Source of the DNA: JAAZIN01 sp964464625 | Lineage (GTDB): Bacteria > Bacillota > Dethiobacteria > DTU022 | DNA: 64,000 nt | Direction of reading: 5' to 3' | NCBI GenBank assembly: GCA_964464625.1 | Contig: CAYXKD010000002.1 | Span: 1-64,000 of the forward strand | Shown: in pieces, positions 25,672-33,960 of the stretch | How the letters are laid out: every line of letters starts with the position of its first letter | How positions within the stretch are numbered: position 1 is the first letter of the stretch | The notes under the pieces: generated by a model | What the model saw: only the letters and a program-made list of their open reading frames with translations | What the model was told of the DNA's origin: nothing | Databases searched by the model: none | Translations under genes and position numbers: made by a program

Positions 25672-26562
25672 ATGCCCAGAAAACCGCGTGTTCATTTTCC
25701 AGGAGCCGTTTATCATGTCATCACCAGGGGAAACAATCAGGACAAAATTTTCGCCTCAAAAAAAGATAAACACTACTACCTGGATAAAATAAATGAATTA
25801 CGCCTCAAATTTATTTTCGAACTCCTCATCTATGCTGTAATGGACAACCACTCCCACCTGACCATCCGCGTTGAAAACACACCTCTTTCAAAAATAATGC
25901 ACCATCTGCAACAGTCCTATGCAATCTATTATAACCGCGAATATAATCAATCAGGACATGTCTTTGAAAACAGGTATAAAGCTTATCTTTGTGACAATGA
26001 CCGCTATCTGCTGGCTTTACTGAGATACATCCATCTTAATCCGTTTAGCGCAAAAATAACAAGCGACCTTGAATACCCCTGGAGCAGCCACGGGCACTAT
26101 TCAGGCAAGATAAAAAATAACCTGGTCAGCAAATCCCTTATTTACCAGATCCTGCTCCAGGAACAGGATCTGGATCCCGCTGCCGCATACCTGCTTTTTA
26201 TGAAGCAGACGACTGAAGATCTGCCCCTGCCGCGATATCTATCATCATTAGAGGAAAAACCCCATGAGATAAAGATTGCTGCAGATGATCTTTTTCAAAT
26301 GATCGAAAAGATTTCTACATCTCATAACATAGAGAAGGGGCAGCTATTTTCCAAATCCAGAGATTCTGCCGCTTCTGCAGCCCGCAAAGAACTTATCCTG
26401 ACCTTGTATCATAGATATCACTGGAAAAATAAAAATATTGTTGAACTGCTTAGGGTCAACAAATCCTATGTCAGCAAAATAATAGCCAACAACCCCGATC
26501 CCCACTTGGTAAACTTGGTGCCTGGCACCGGGTTCACTAACTTGCCTGACCCGACTAAGTAA
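25672..26562 (+). CDS. REP-associated tyrosine transposase (RAYT, Y1_Tnp family)
   Basis: This is a 296-residue single-strand DNA endonuclease of the IS200/RAYT type. The metal-binding HUH motif appears as DNHSHL, with an unusual Ser in the middle. The catalytic tyrosine segment is SYAIYYNREYNQSGHVFENRYKA split over residues 85-108, followed by LRYIHLNP. A C-terminal helix-turn-helix is recognisable at NIVELLRVNKSYVSK. The last residues come from repeat R4. I chose ATG 25672, with GGGGG 8 bases upstream. It is the only plus-strand gene in the 9-35 kb stretch and is flanked by four palindromes, its probable substrates. Confidence 0.92.
   Translation: MPRKPRVHFPGAVYHVITRGNNQDKIFASKKDKHYYLDKINELRLKFIFELLIYAVMDNHSHLTIRVENTPLSKIMHHLQQSYAIYYNREYNQSGHVFENRYKAYLCDNDRYLLALLRYIHLNPFSAKITSDLEYPWSSHGHYSGKIKNNLVSKSLIYQILLQEQDLDPAAAYLLFMKQTTEDLPLPRYLSSLEEKPHEIKIAADDLFQMIEKISTSHNIEKGQLFSKSRDSAASAARKELILTLYHRYHWKNKNIVELLRVNKSYVSKIIANNPDPHLVNLVPGTGFTNLPDPTK
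26506..26540. repeat. REP-like palindrome R4 (inside RAYT 3' end)
   Basis: This is a 35-base imperfect copy, with left TTGGTAAACTTGGTGCC, centre T and right GGCACCGGGTTCACTAA. It is translated as part of the RAYT C-terminus (VNLVPGTGFTN). It has more changes than most copies. Confidence 0.85.
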
Positions 26563-27631
26563 ACTTGGTAAACCTGGTGCCAGGCACCAGGTTTACCAAG
26601 TTGTCAGCGGCAGAACGCAGCGGTGCAATTGTACCTATTTTTATGGCGGAAACATCCTTCTCTTCCAGTGCATTAATTATTGCAGCGGCCTCTTCAGGCG
26701 GTGTCACCAGGATGTAACCTATGCCCATGTTAAAGGTGCGGTACATCTCCTCCCTCGCCACGGGGCCCAGCTTTTCAATGAGTTCGAATATGGGCGGTAT
26801 CTCCCAGGTTGAGGTATCAATGACCGCTTTCAGCCCTTCCGGAAGGATGCGCGGCACATTTCCCGGCAGTCCCCCCCCGGTGATATGGGCCATCCCTTTA
26901 ATGCTAAATTGCTGCAGCATTGGCAAGACGCCTGAAACATAGATGCGCGTCGGCCGGAGCAGCTCCTCACCAAGGGTGATTCCATTCAGCCCTTCAGGTC
27001 TCTCTTGCAGTGACAACCCCGCCTGCTCCAGCAGCACCTTCCGGACCAGAGCATAACCGTTGCTGTGCAGTCCTGTTGAAGTAAGCCCGATGACAACATC
27101 TCCTGAAAGGATGGTGCTGCCGTCGATGATCCTGTCGCGCTCTACAATACCCACAGCAAAACCGGCCAGGTCATACTCCCCGGGCGGGTAGAAGCCGGGC
27201 ATCTCCGCAGTCTCTCCCCCCAGAAGGGCACAACCGGCCAGGCGACATCCCCGGGCCAGCCCCGCCACCACCTGTTCCACCTGTTCCGGTTCCAGTTTTC
27301 CCACGGCCAGATAATCAAGGAAGAAAAGCGGCTCCGCCCCCTGCACCAGGATATCGTTCACACACATGGCCACGCAATCTTCGCCAATGGTGCCATGGTT
27401 CCCGAAGGCACCGGCCACCTTTAGTTTCGTGCCCACACCGTCGCATCCTGAAACGAGCACAGGCCTTTGGTAAGCCCCGCTGTCCAGGGCAAAAAGTCCC
27501 CCGAAACCGCCCAGATCCTGGAGCACCTCCGCCCTGAAAGTTGAGCGGGCCAGCCCTTTAATTCTCTCTACCGCTTCCTCTCCCGCAGCAATATCCACTC
27601 CAGACTGCCGGTAATCGATCTGCCCATCCAT
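26555..27631 (-). CDS. purM: Phosphoribosylformylglycinamidine cyclo-ligase
   Basis: PurM closes the imidazole ring to make AIR with ATP. Family segments include YRQSGVDIAAGEEAV, the VSGCDGVGTKLKVA stretch, LGGETAEMPGFY and HITGGGLPGN. At 358 residues it is about a dozen longer than usual. The last 14-15 residues are the translation of palindrome R5, and the TAG stop follows the repeat edge. It overlaps the convergent RAYT gene by 8 bases. The native C-terminus probably ended near the start of R5. Confidence 0.95.
   Translation of the reverse strand: MDGQIDYRQSGVDIAAGEEAVERIKGLARSTFRAEVLQDLGGFGGLFALDSGAYQRPVLVSGCDGVGTKLKVAGAFGNHGTIGEDCVAMCVNDILVQGAEPLFFLDYLAVGKLEPEQVEQVVAGLARGCRLAGCALLGGETAEMPGFYPPGEYDLAGFAVGIVERDRIIDGSTILSGDVVIGLTSTGLHSNGYALVRKVLLEQAGLSLQERPEGLNGITLGEELLRPTRIYVSGVLPMLQQFSIKGMAHITGGGLPGNVPRILPEGLKAVIDTSTWEIPPIFELIEKLGPVAREEMYRTFNMGIGYILVTPPEEAAAIINALEEKDVSAIKIGTIAPLRSAADNLVNLVPGTRFTKFT
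26562..26602. repeat. REP-like palindrome R5 (inside purM 3' end)
   Basis: This is a perfect 41-base palindrome: 20-base arms (AACTTGGTAAACCTGGTGCC and complement) around A. Compensating changes in both arms relative to other copies (CCTGG for TTGG-type positions) preserve pairing. It is translated in purM as N-L-V-N-L-V-P-G-T-R-F-T-K. Confidence 0.92.
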
Positions 27632-27657
27632 CGTTGTTTATGCTCCATCCTTTAAAG

Positions 27658-27698
27658 AAGTTAGTAAACTTGGTGCCTGGCACCAAGTTTACTAACTT
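27658..27698. repeat. REP-like palindrome R6
   Basis: This is a perfect 41-base palindrome with 20-base arms around T. It lies in the gap between the hppA stop (27715) and the purM start (27631). Its right-hand arm edge is 16 bases from the hppA stop. Confidence 0.93.
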
Positions 27699-27714
27699 AG
27701 TTGTTTTGTTGTGT

Positions 27715-29682
27715 TTAGAAGAAGAGTGGGGCGAAGACAAGGGCGACGATGCTCATGAGCTTTATGAGAATGTTTAAGGAGGGTCCGGCGGTGTCCTTGA
27801 AGGGATCGCCTACTGTGTCGCCCACGACAGCTGCTTTGTGAGGCTCACTGCCTTTGCCGCCGTGCTGTCCTGTCTCGATATACTTTTTCGCATTGTCCCA
27901 GGCTCCGCCGGCATTGGCCATGTAGATCGCCTGGAGCACCCCCACTATAAGGGCGCCGCCCAGCAGGCCGCCCAGCGCCTCTTTCCCCAGGAAGGGCAGC
28001 AGCCCCACAGCCAGGGGAACGATCACTGCCGAGAGACCGGGAATGATCATCTCTTTCAAAGCCGCCCTGGTGCTGATATCAACGCAGCGGGTATATTCCG
28101 GACGGGCCTTTCCCTCCATGATGCCCGGAATCTCCCTGAACTGGCGGCGAATCTCCTCGATTAAAGAGAATGCAGCGTTCCCCACAGCCTCCATGGTCCT
28201 CGAGGTGAAGAAGAAGACCAGCGTACCGCCGATAAAGAGACCGGCTATAACCTTGGCACTGTTAATATTGATGACGTCAAGACCGGCCACCTGCGAGTAG
28301 GCGGTAAAGAGAGCCAGCGCCGTCAAAGCGGCCGATCCGATGGCAAAACCCTTCCCGATAGCAGCGGTGGTGTTGCCCACGGAGTCGAGTTCATCGGTTA
28401 TGACGCGCACCTCTTTTTCCAGGCCCGCCATCTCGGCGATGCCGCCGGCATTGTCAGCCACAGGGCCGTAGGCGTCAACAGCCACGGTCATGCTCACTGT
28501 GGATAGCATCCCTACGGCGGCGATGGCAATACCGTAAACCCCGGCAAACTGGTAGGAAACAAGAATGGCGGCCACAATGGCCAGCATGGGGTAAACAGTG
28601 CTCTTCATTCCCACGGCCAGTCCGCTGATAATATTTGTAGCCGGTCCTGTTAAAGATGATCTGACAATCGTTTGCACCGGTTTGAAATGGTCGGAGGTGT
28701 AATACTCGGTAATCCGGCCGATAATCACTCCGGCCGCCAGGCCCGCCACAACAGCATAGAAGGGTCCCATCTCACCCAGAAGACCCCTGGTTATAAAGAA
28801 TGAAGCGATAAGAACCACAAGGGAGCTGATAATGATGCCGCGCTCCAGCACTGAGCTGAGCCTGGCTCCCTTTTTGGCGCGAACAAAAAATGAGGCGATC
28901 ACCGAAGCGATGATGCCCACACTTGAGACCAGCAGCGGCAGCAGCACTCCGGCAAACTTGTACTCCGTCACAATCCCCACGGTCATGGCGGCAATCATCG
29001 CCCCCACATAAGATTCAAAAAGGTCCGCTCCCATACCGGCCACATCGCCCACATTGTCACCCACGTTGTCGGCGATGACTCCGGCGTTGCGGGGATCATC
29101 CTCGGGGATACCCGCCTCAATTTTCCCCACAAGGTCCGCCCCCACATCGGCAGCCTTGGTGTAAATGCCGCCGCCCACGCGGGCAAAAAGAGCAATGGAG
29201 CTGGCCCCCAGGGCATAGCCGTTAACAATGGCGGGATCGCCAATCCAGATATAGAGAATCCCCAGGCCGAGCAGCCCCAGCCCGGCAACCATCATCCCCA
29301 TGATCGTCCCGCTGGAAAAAGCGATGTTCAGAGCGGGGCTAATTCCCGAGCGGGCGGCATGAGCGGTGCGCACATTGGCGCGCGTAGCCACATTCATACC
29401 CACATAGCCGGCCAGTGCCGAAAAAATAGCGCCCACAACAAAGCAGATTGCCGTTAAGTAATTGATGAAAATAGCAAGAACTGCAGCAAGCACGATCACA
29501 AATACGATGAGGTAGCTATACTCGCGCCGCAGAAAAGCCATTGCCCCCTCATATATAGCCCCGGCAATCTCCTTCATCTCTCCGCTGCCCTCTTCAGCCC
29601 GCTTTACCCTGAACCAGAGGAACAAGGCAAAAAGAAGACCTACCAAAGCGGCAGCAGGCACCCAATACAAAAAACTCTCCAT
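27715..29682 (-). CDS. hppA: Membrane-bound ion-pumping pyrophosphatase, K+-dependent type
   Basis: HppA hydrolyses pyrophosphate and pumps H+ or Na+ across the membrane. This 655-residue protein has about 16 hydrophobic helices. The substrate motif is DVGADLVGKIE followed by DNVGDNVGD. Near the C-terminal half, GNTTAAIGKGF carries Ala where K+-independent enzymes have Lys, so it should need K+. The H+ versus Na+ specificity cannot be settled by eye. It lies between purF and purM inside the purine gene set, an unusual place. GGAGG precedes ATG 29682 by 10 bases. Confidence 0.95.
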   Translation of the reverse strand: MESFLYWVPAAALVGLLFALFLWFRVKRAEEGSGEMKEIAGAIYEGAMAFLRREYSYLIVFVIVLAAVLAIFINYLTAICFVVGAIFSALAGYVGMNVATRANVRTAHAARSGISPALNIAFSSGTIMGMMVAGLGLLGLGILYIWIGDPAIVNGYALGASSIALFARVGGGIYTKAADVGADLVGKIEAGIPEDDPRNAGVIADNVGDNVGDVAGMGADLFESYVGAMIAAMTVGIVTEYKFAGVLLPLLVSSVGIIASVIASFFVRAKKGARLSSVLERGIIISSLVVLIASFFITRGLLGEMGPFYAVVAGLAAGVIIGRITEYYTSDHFKPVQTIVRSSLTGPATNIISGLAVGMKSTVYPMLAIVAAILVSYQFAGVYGIAIAAVGMLSTVSMTVAVDAYGPVADNAGGIAEMAGLEKEVRVITDELDSVGNTTAAIGKGFAIGSAALTALALFTAYSQVAGLDVININSAKVIAGLFIGGTLVFFFTSRTMEAVGNAAFSLIEEIRRQFREIPGIMEGKARPEYTRCVDISTRAALKEMIIPGLSAVIVPLAVGLLPFLGKEALGGLLGGALIVGVLQAIYMANAGGAWDNAKKYIETGQHGGKGSEPHKAAVVGDTVGDPFKDTAGPSLNILIKLMSIVALVFAPLFF

Positions 29683-29827
29683 ATTACGGAATCCTCCTTA
29701 AATATACAAAAGTAGAACGCTGTACTGCCGATATCTTGATTCTATTTACCTATTCACAAGGTAAATTCCTGCCTCAGGATCAAGATTTACTTCGCATTGA
29801 TCACCGCAGCAGCGGTCACCACTGCGT

Positions 29828-31201
29828 TCAGCAGACCGGATAATGTCCGGTAAAACAGGCCCGGCAAAGACTCTCTGCGGGCAGCCCCACAGCTGCCACT
29901 GTTCCCTCCAGGCTGAGGTAGCCCAGCGAATCGGCGTCGATCTTGCCGGCAATGTCCGCTGCGCCACGCCGGTGCGCAATGAGCTCGGGCGAAGCCGGCA
30001 TATCGATACCGTAGAGGCAGGCATCGATCACCGGAGGAGAGCTGATGCGCAGGTGCACCTCCCGCGCCCCGGCACGCCTCATGAGGCGCACCAGTTTCAC
30101 GCTGGTGGTGCCCCGGACAATGGAATCATCCACAATAACCACCCGCTTGCCCCGGACAATTTTTTCCACCGCGTTGAGCTTCAGGTCAACGCCCTCTTCA
30201 CGCATCCTTTGCGTTGGCCGCAGGAATGTGCGGCCAATATAGCGGTTTTTCACCAGAGCCATCTCATAGGGCAAACCCGCCTGCTCGGCATAGCCCGATG
30301 CCGCCGCAATGCTCGAGTCGGGCACTCCCGTAACCATATCGGCATCAACGGGATGCTCCCGGGCCAGCTGCCTTCCCAGCTCGCGGCGGGCCAGGTGCAC
30401 ATTTTTCCCTTGCAGATTGCTGTCCGGGCGGGCAAAATAGATAAATTCAAAGATACAGAGCGATGAGCCTTTTGCAGGAACCATCCGTAAGGATTTGAGC
30501 CCCCCCTCATCCAGCACTACAGCCTCCCCCGGCTCCACCTCGCGGATAAATTGCGCCCCGATGGTGTCAAAAGCACAGGTCTCGGAGGCGAGAAAATATC
30601 CCTTCTCCCCGAGAATGCCCAGGGAAAGAGGCCTGAAGCCCTGCCTGTCACGCAATCCGATGATCTTCTTCCCATCGCTGATAATGAAGGCAAAGGCCCC
30701 CTCCAGGCGCGGCACCACCGCAGCAAGGGACTCCTCCAGGCAGGGATTATTCTGCCTGGCCACCAGATGGCCCAGCAGTTCGCTGTCTGTATCCGTCTGA
30801 AAGATAGCCCCCTGTCCGGCAAGTTCATCGCGCAGAAAGAGGCCGTTCACGAGGCGCCCGTTGTGAGCTATGGCCAATTCGCCATGGCGGTAGCGCAGCA
30901 GCAGCGGCTGGCTGTTTTCGGGACCGCGCCCCTCCCCGCCGTAAGCGTAGCGCACATGGCCCAGGGCCAGCGGGCCCCGCCGCCTTTTTAGCTCGCGGGT
31001 ATCGGGAAAAATATCAGAAACTAAGCCCGGCCCCTTTTGAACCCAGATCTTACCACCCTTGCCCGAACCGACAGCGATACCGGCGCTCTCCTGGCCCCGG
31101 TGCTGCAGCGCATAAAGGCCGAAGCAGACAAGATAAGCAGCGAACTGGTCGGCAGCCCAGCCGCCGCAGACCCCGCAGGCCTCTCTTATTGATGGGGCCA
31201 T
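29828..31201 (-). CDS. purF: Amidophosphoribosyltransferase
   Basis: PurF uses glutamine and PRPP to make phosphoribosylamine and releases pyrophosphate, the committed step of purine synthesis. An eight-residue propeptide precedes the nucleophile Cys9 (EACGVCGG). The PRPP loop is VVIVDDSIVRGTTS. The C-terminal C-R-A-C-F-T-G-H-Y-P motif shows the Bacillus-type, 4Fe-4S-containing, oxygen-sensitive class. Length is 457 residues. Its start overlaps the purL stop by 16 bases. Confidence 0.97.
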   Translation of the reverse strand: MAPSIREACGVCGGWAADQFAAYLVCFGLYALQHRGQESAGIAVGSGKGGKIWVQKGPGLVSDIFPDTRELKRRRGPLALGHVRYAYGGEGRGPENSQPLLLRYRHGELAIAHNGRLVNGLFLRDELAGQGAIFQTDTDSELLGHLVARQNNPCLEESLAAVVPRLEGAFAFIISDGKKIIGLRDRQGFRPLSLGILGEKGYFLASETCAFDTIGAQFIREVEPGEAVVLDEGGLKSLRMVPAKGSSLCIFEFIYFARPDSNLQGKNVHLARRELGRQLAREHPVDADMVTGVPDSSIAAASGYAEQAGLPYEMALVKNRYIGRTFLRPTQRMREEGVDLKLNAVEKIVRGKRVVIVDDSIVRGTTSVKLVRLMRRAGAREVHLRISSPPVIDACLYGIDMPASPELIAHRRGAADIAGKIDADSLGYLSLEGTVAAVGLPAESLCRACFTGHYPVC

Positions 31202-33354
31202 GAAATCGCCTCCCCATGTACGCGCTTCAGCACCGTCAAAGGCAGATCAATGAGAAGGTCCGCCCCTGACGTAATACTCAATCTCTCTCCGCCGGTCCGC
31301 CCCAGGCATACTGCCGGCACCGCCGCCTCTGCGGCCAGTGCCTCGAGATGGTCGCTGCCGCCCTCTTTCACCGCCAGCAGAACCCGCGAGGGCCCCTCGC
31401 CGAAAAGCTGCAATTCAGATGGGGCGCCTGCCGGCAATGTAACCCTGGCACCGCACCCCCCCTGCAGAGAGCCTTCCGCCAGGGCCAGAGCGAGCCCCCC
31501 CAGGGAAATAGAGCGGGCACAGCTGAGGAGCAGCCCCTCCCCTGCCAGACGCCGGAGCAGATGGTGCAGCCTTTTTTCCAGATCCAGATCAATCTGCGCC
31601 AGCGGTCCCGCCACCTTTCCATGGAGACTCTTTAGATACTGGCTGCCGCCCAGGGAAACAGCGGCGGGACCGAGCATATAGATGAGATCATCCTCATCGC
31701 CAAAGCCCCCCCGGCGGCTCCTGGCAGCATCATCCAAAACCCCCACAGCCCCGATCACAGGCGTCGGATAGATGGCCTCACCAGCCGATTCATTGTAAAA
31801 ACTGACATTGCCGCCCACAACAGGGATATCCAGCGCCCGGCAGGCCCCGGCAATCCCGCTGACTGCCTGTTGGAACTGCCAGAATATCTCCGGTTTTTCC
31901 GGATTTCCAAAGTTTAGACCATCAGTGATTCCCAGCGGCCGCGCCCCGGCGCAGGCCAGGCTGCGTGCCGCCTCGCATACAGCCATGGCAGCCCCCCGGT
32001 AAGGATCAAGGTAGACAAGGCGCCCGTTCCCTGCCACCGCCATTGCCAGGGCTCTCCCCTGCGGCAGCTCCAGCAGCATAGCAGCACCGCACTCCGCCCC
32101 CCAGCCCCTTGATGCAACATCGGGGGAGCCGAGAAGATCCAGCAAAGCGCTGTTCAAATCCTCAGCCGGCGGGAGCTCCAGGGGATCCCAGGCGGCAAGC
32201 CGGCGGTAGTATGCAGGCTCCCGGGAGTCCGGCTCATACACAGGGGCGCTCCCGGCAACACTTGCCGCCGGCACCCGGGCAACAAGCTCCCCGTGGTGTT
32301 TCACTGTGACCAGCTCCCCCCCGGTGACTCTGCCGATGGCGCTGCAGCAGAGGCCCCGCCCCTCAAAAGCCGCCGCAACCTCTGACTGCCGCTCCGGCTT
32401 CACAATAAGGAGCATCCTCTCCTGCGATTCCGAAGTGAGAATCTCGTAAGCGGACATAGCCTCTTCCCGCAGGGGCACCTGCGCCAGCTCCACCTCCAAC
32501 GCGCTGTCGCCGCGGGCTGCCGTCTCCGTCAGAGCACAGCTCAGCCCGGCTCCGCCCAGATCCTGCACCCCCAGGACCAGATCCTTTTCAATTACCTCCA
32601 GAGTTGCTTCGACAAGGGCTTTCCCCAGTGCAGCATCTCCCACCTGCACCGGCTGCCGCTCCTCATCCCCCATCCCTTCGGTAAAATCCTCCGAGGCAAA
32701 CGTAACCCCGTGAATCCCGTCACGCCCCGTCAGCGCCCCGGCCAGCAGAAGCAGATTACCCTCTCCGGCGGCCCGTCCCCGCATCACCCTCTCCGCCGGC
32801 AGCAGCCCCACACACATGACATTGGCCAGCGGATTCTCCCGGTAACACTCATCAAAAAAAAGCTCCAGTGACAGCAGGGGGATATCTGTCCCGGCGGCGT
32901 ACCAGGAAACCCCCTCCACAGCCCCCTCAAAAAGAAAGCGGCTGCGCCTCTCCCCGAGCGGACCGAAGCGAAGCGAGCCCAGCAGCGCCGCCGGCCGTGC
33001 GCCCATGGCCACAATGTCGCGGATGATTCCCCCGGCCCCTGTTGCAGCGCCCTGAAAGGGCTCCACAGCCGTGGGATGATTGTGGCTTTCGATTTTAAAT
33101 GCCGCCGCCAGACCGCCCCCCAGATCAACCACACCGGCATTCTCACCGGGACCCTGAAGCACCTGCGGCCCCTCTGTGGGCAGCAGGCGCAGCGCCGCCT
33201 TTGAATGCTTGTAGCTGCAGTGCTCCGACCACATCACGCTGTACATATTCAGCTCCACCAGGTTCGGTTCGCCTCCCAGATCCGCCCTGATGCTCTCATA
33301 TTCTTCGTCAGTGAGCCCCAACTGCCGCCAGGGCTGCTCATCTTTCGCCTTCAT
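31186..33354 (-). CDS. purL: Phosphoribosylformylglycinamidine synthase large subunit
   Basis: This is the small-type (Gram-positive) PurL, 722 residues. It makes FGAM from FGAR with ATP and ammonia from a separate glutaminase PurQ and needs PurS. The N-terminal EYESI and MWSEHCSYKHSK segment, FKIESHNHPT, and later the DGLNFGNPEKPE motif identify it. PurS and PurQ are not adjacent here, although in Bacillus they are, so they must be encoded elsewhere. GGAGGAG precedes ATG 33354. Confidence 0.96.
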   Translation of the reverse strand: MKAKDEQPWRQLGLTDEEYESIRADLGGEPNLVELNMYSVMWSEHCSYKHSKAALRLLPTEGPQVLQGPGENAGVVDLGGGLAAAFKIESHNHPTAVEPFQGAATGAGGIIRDIVAMGARPAALLGSLRFGPLGERRSRFLFEGAVEGVSWYAAGTDIPLLSLELFFDECYRENPLANVMCVGLLPAERVMRGRAAGEGNLLLLAGALTGRDGIHGVTFASEDFTEGMGDEERQPVQVGDAALGKALVEATLEVIEKDLVLGVQDLGGAGLSCALTETAARGDSALEVELAQVPLREEAMSAYEILTSESQERMLLIVKPERQSEVAAAFEGRGLCCSAIGRVTGGELVTVKHHGELVARVPAASVAGSAPVYEPDSREPAYYRRLAAWDPLELPPAEDLNSALLDLLGSPDVASRGWGAECGAAMLLELPQGRALAMAVAGNGRLVYLDPYRGAAMAVCEAARSLACAGARPLGITDGLNFGNPEKPEIFWQFQQAVSGIAGACRALDIPVVGGNVSFYNESAGEAIYPTPVIGAVGVLDDAARSRRGGFGDEDDLIYMLGPAAVSLGGSQYLKSLHGKVAGPLAQIDLDLEKRLHHLLRRLAGEGLLLSCARSISLGGLALALAEGSLQGGCGARVTLPAGAPSELQLFGEGPSRVLLAVKEGGSDHLEALAAEAAVPAVCLGRTGGERLSITSGADLLIDLPLTVLKRVHGEAISWPHQ

Positions 33355-33383
33355 CGGCTCTCTCCTCCCGGGATTTGTACCGT

Positions 33384-33902
33384 TTAAAACTTAAAACCTT
33401 CCCGGCGCAGGCGGTTGTCTTTCTCCTCCACCTGCGCCGCCATCTCCTGGCGGAAACGCAACAATTTATCCTGCAGCACCCTCTCCTCCAGGGCGAGAAT
33501 CTGCACCGCCAGCAGGCCGGCATTATAAGCACCGTTTACCGCCACCGTGCCCACCGGCACGCCCCGGGGCATCTGCACAATGGACAGGAGCGAATCAATC
33601 CCGCCCAGGTGCTCCGTTGCCACCGGCACGCCGATAACCGGCAGCACCGTCAGCGCGGCAATGACACCTGCCAGGTGGGCGGCGCCGCCCGCACCGGCAA
33701 TGATCACCTTCAGACCCGCCCCGGATGCCCCCCGGGCATAGCGCATCACCTTCTCGGTATGGCGGTGCGCACTGGCGATAACCGCCTCATAAACGATGCC
33801 GAAGCGTTCCAGCGCAGCGCCCGCCTCTGCCATCACCGGCAGATCAGAATCGCTGCCCATGATAATACCAACTTCCGGCGGCGCAGACATCCCACCCATC
33901 AC
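33384..33902 (-). CDS. purE: N5-carboxyaminoimidazole ribonucleotide mutase
   Basis: PurE class I interconverts N5-CAIR and CAIR. The motif GIIMGSDSDLPVM binds the substrate phosphate, and SAHRHTEKV holds the catalytic His. At 172 residues it is slightly longer than average. It is the first gene of the biosynthetic run, 58 bases downstream of the permease gene and 29 bases before purL. A partner purK is not in the window. Confidence 0.96.
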   Translation of the reverse strand: MMGGMSAPPEVGIIMGSDSDLPVMAEAGAALERFGIVYEAVIASAHRHTEKVMRYARGASGAGLKVIIAGAGGAAHLAGVIAALTVLPVIGVPVATEHLGGIDSLLSIVQMPRGVPVGTVAVNGAYNAGLLAVQILALEERVLQDKLLRFRQEMAAQVEEKDNRLRREGFKF

Positions 33903-33960
33903 ACTCCTTCACACCCTTGTTTTTAGCGAGCGGCGGCGCCGCTCCCTGATTTTAACGTAA

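Noticed and set aside
25517..26602. A complete IS200/IS605 insertion sequence.
   Set aside because: The transposase is of the longer RAYT type with a C-terminal helix-turn-helix, no tnpB is present, and the flanking palindromes also occur far away without it.
29746..30024. A 92-residue open frame across the purF 3' end.
   Set aside because: It overlaps purF in another frame, lacks a ribosome site, and its Ser/Arg/Trp-rich translation matches no family.
33925..33950. GAGCGGC/GCCGCTC hairpin between the permease and purE as a terminator.
   Set aside because: A stem is present but no T run follows on the minus strand, so transcription may continue into purE.
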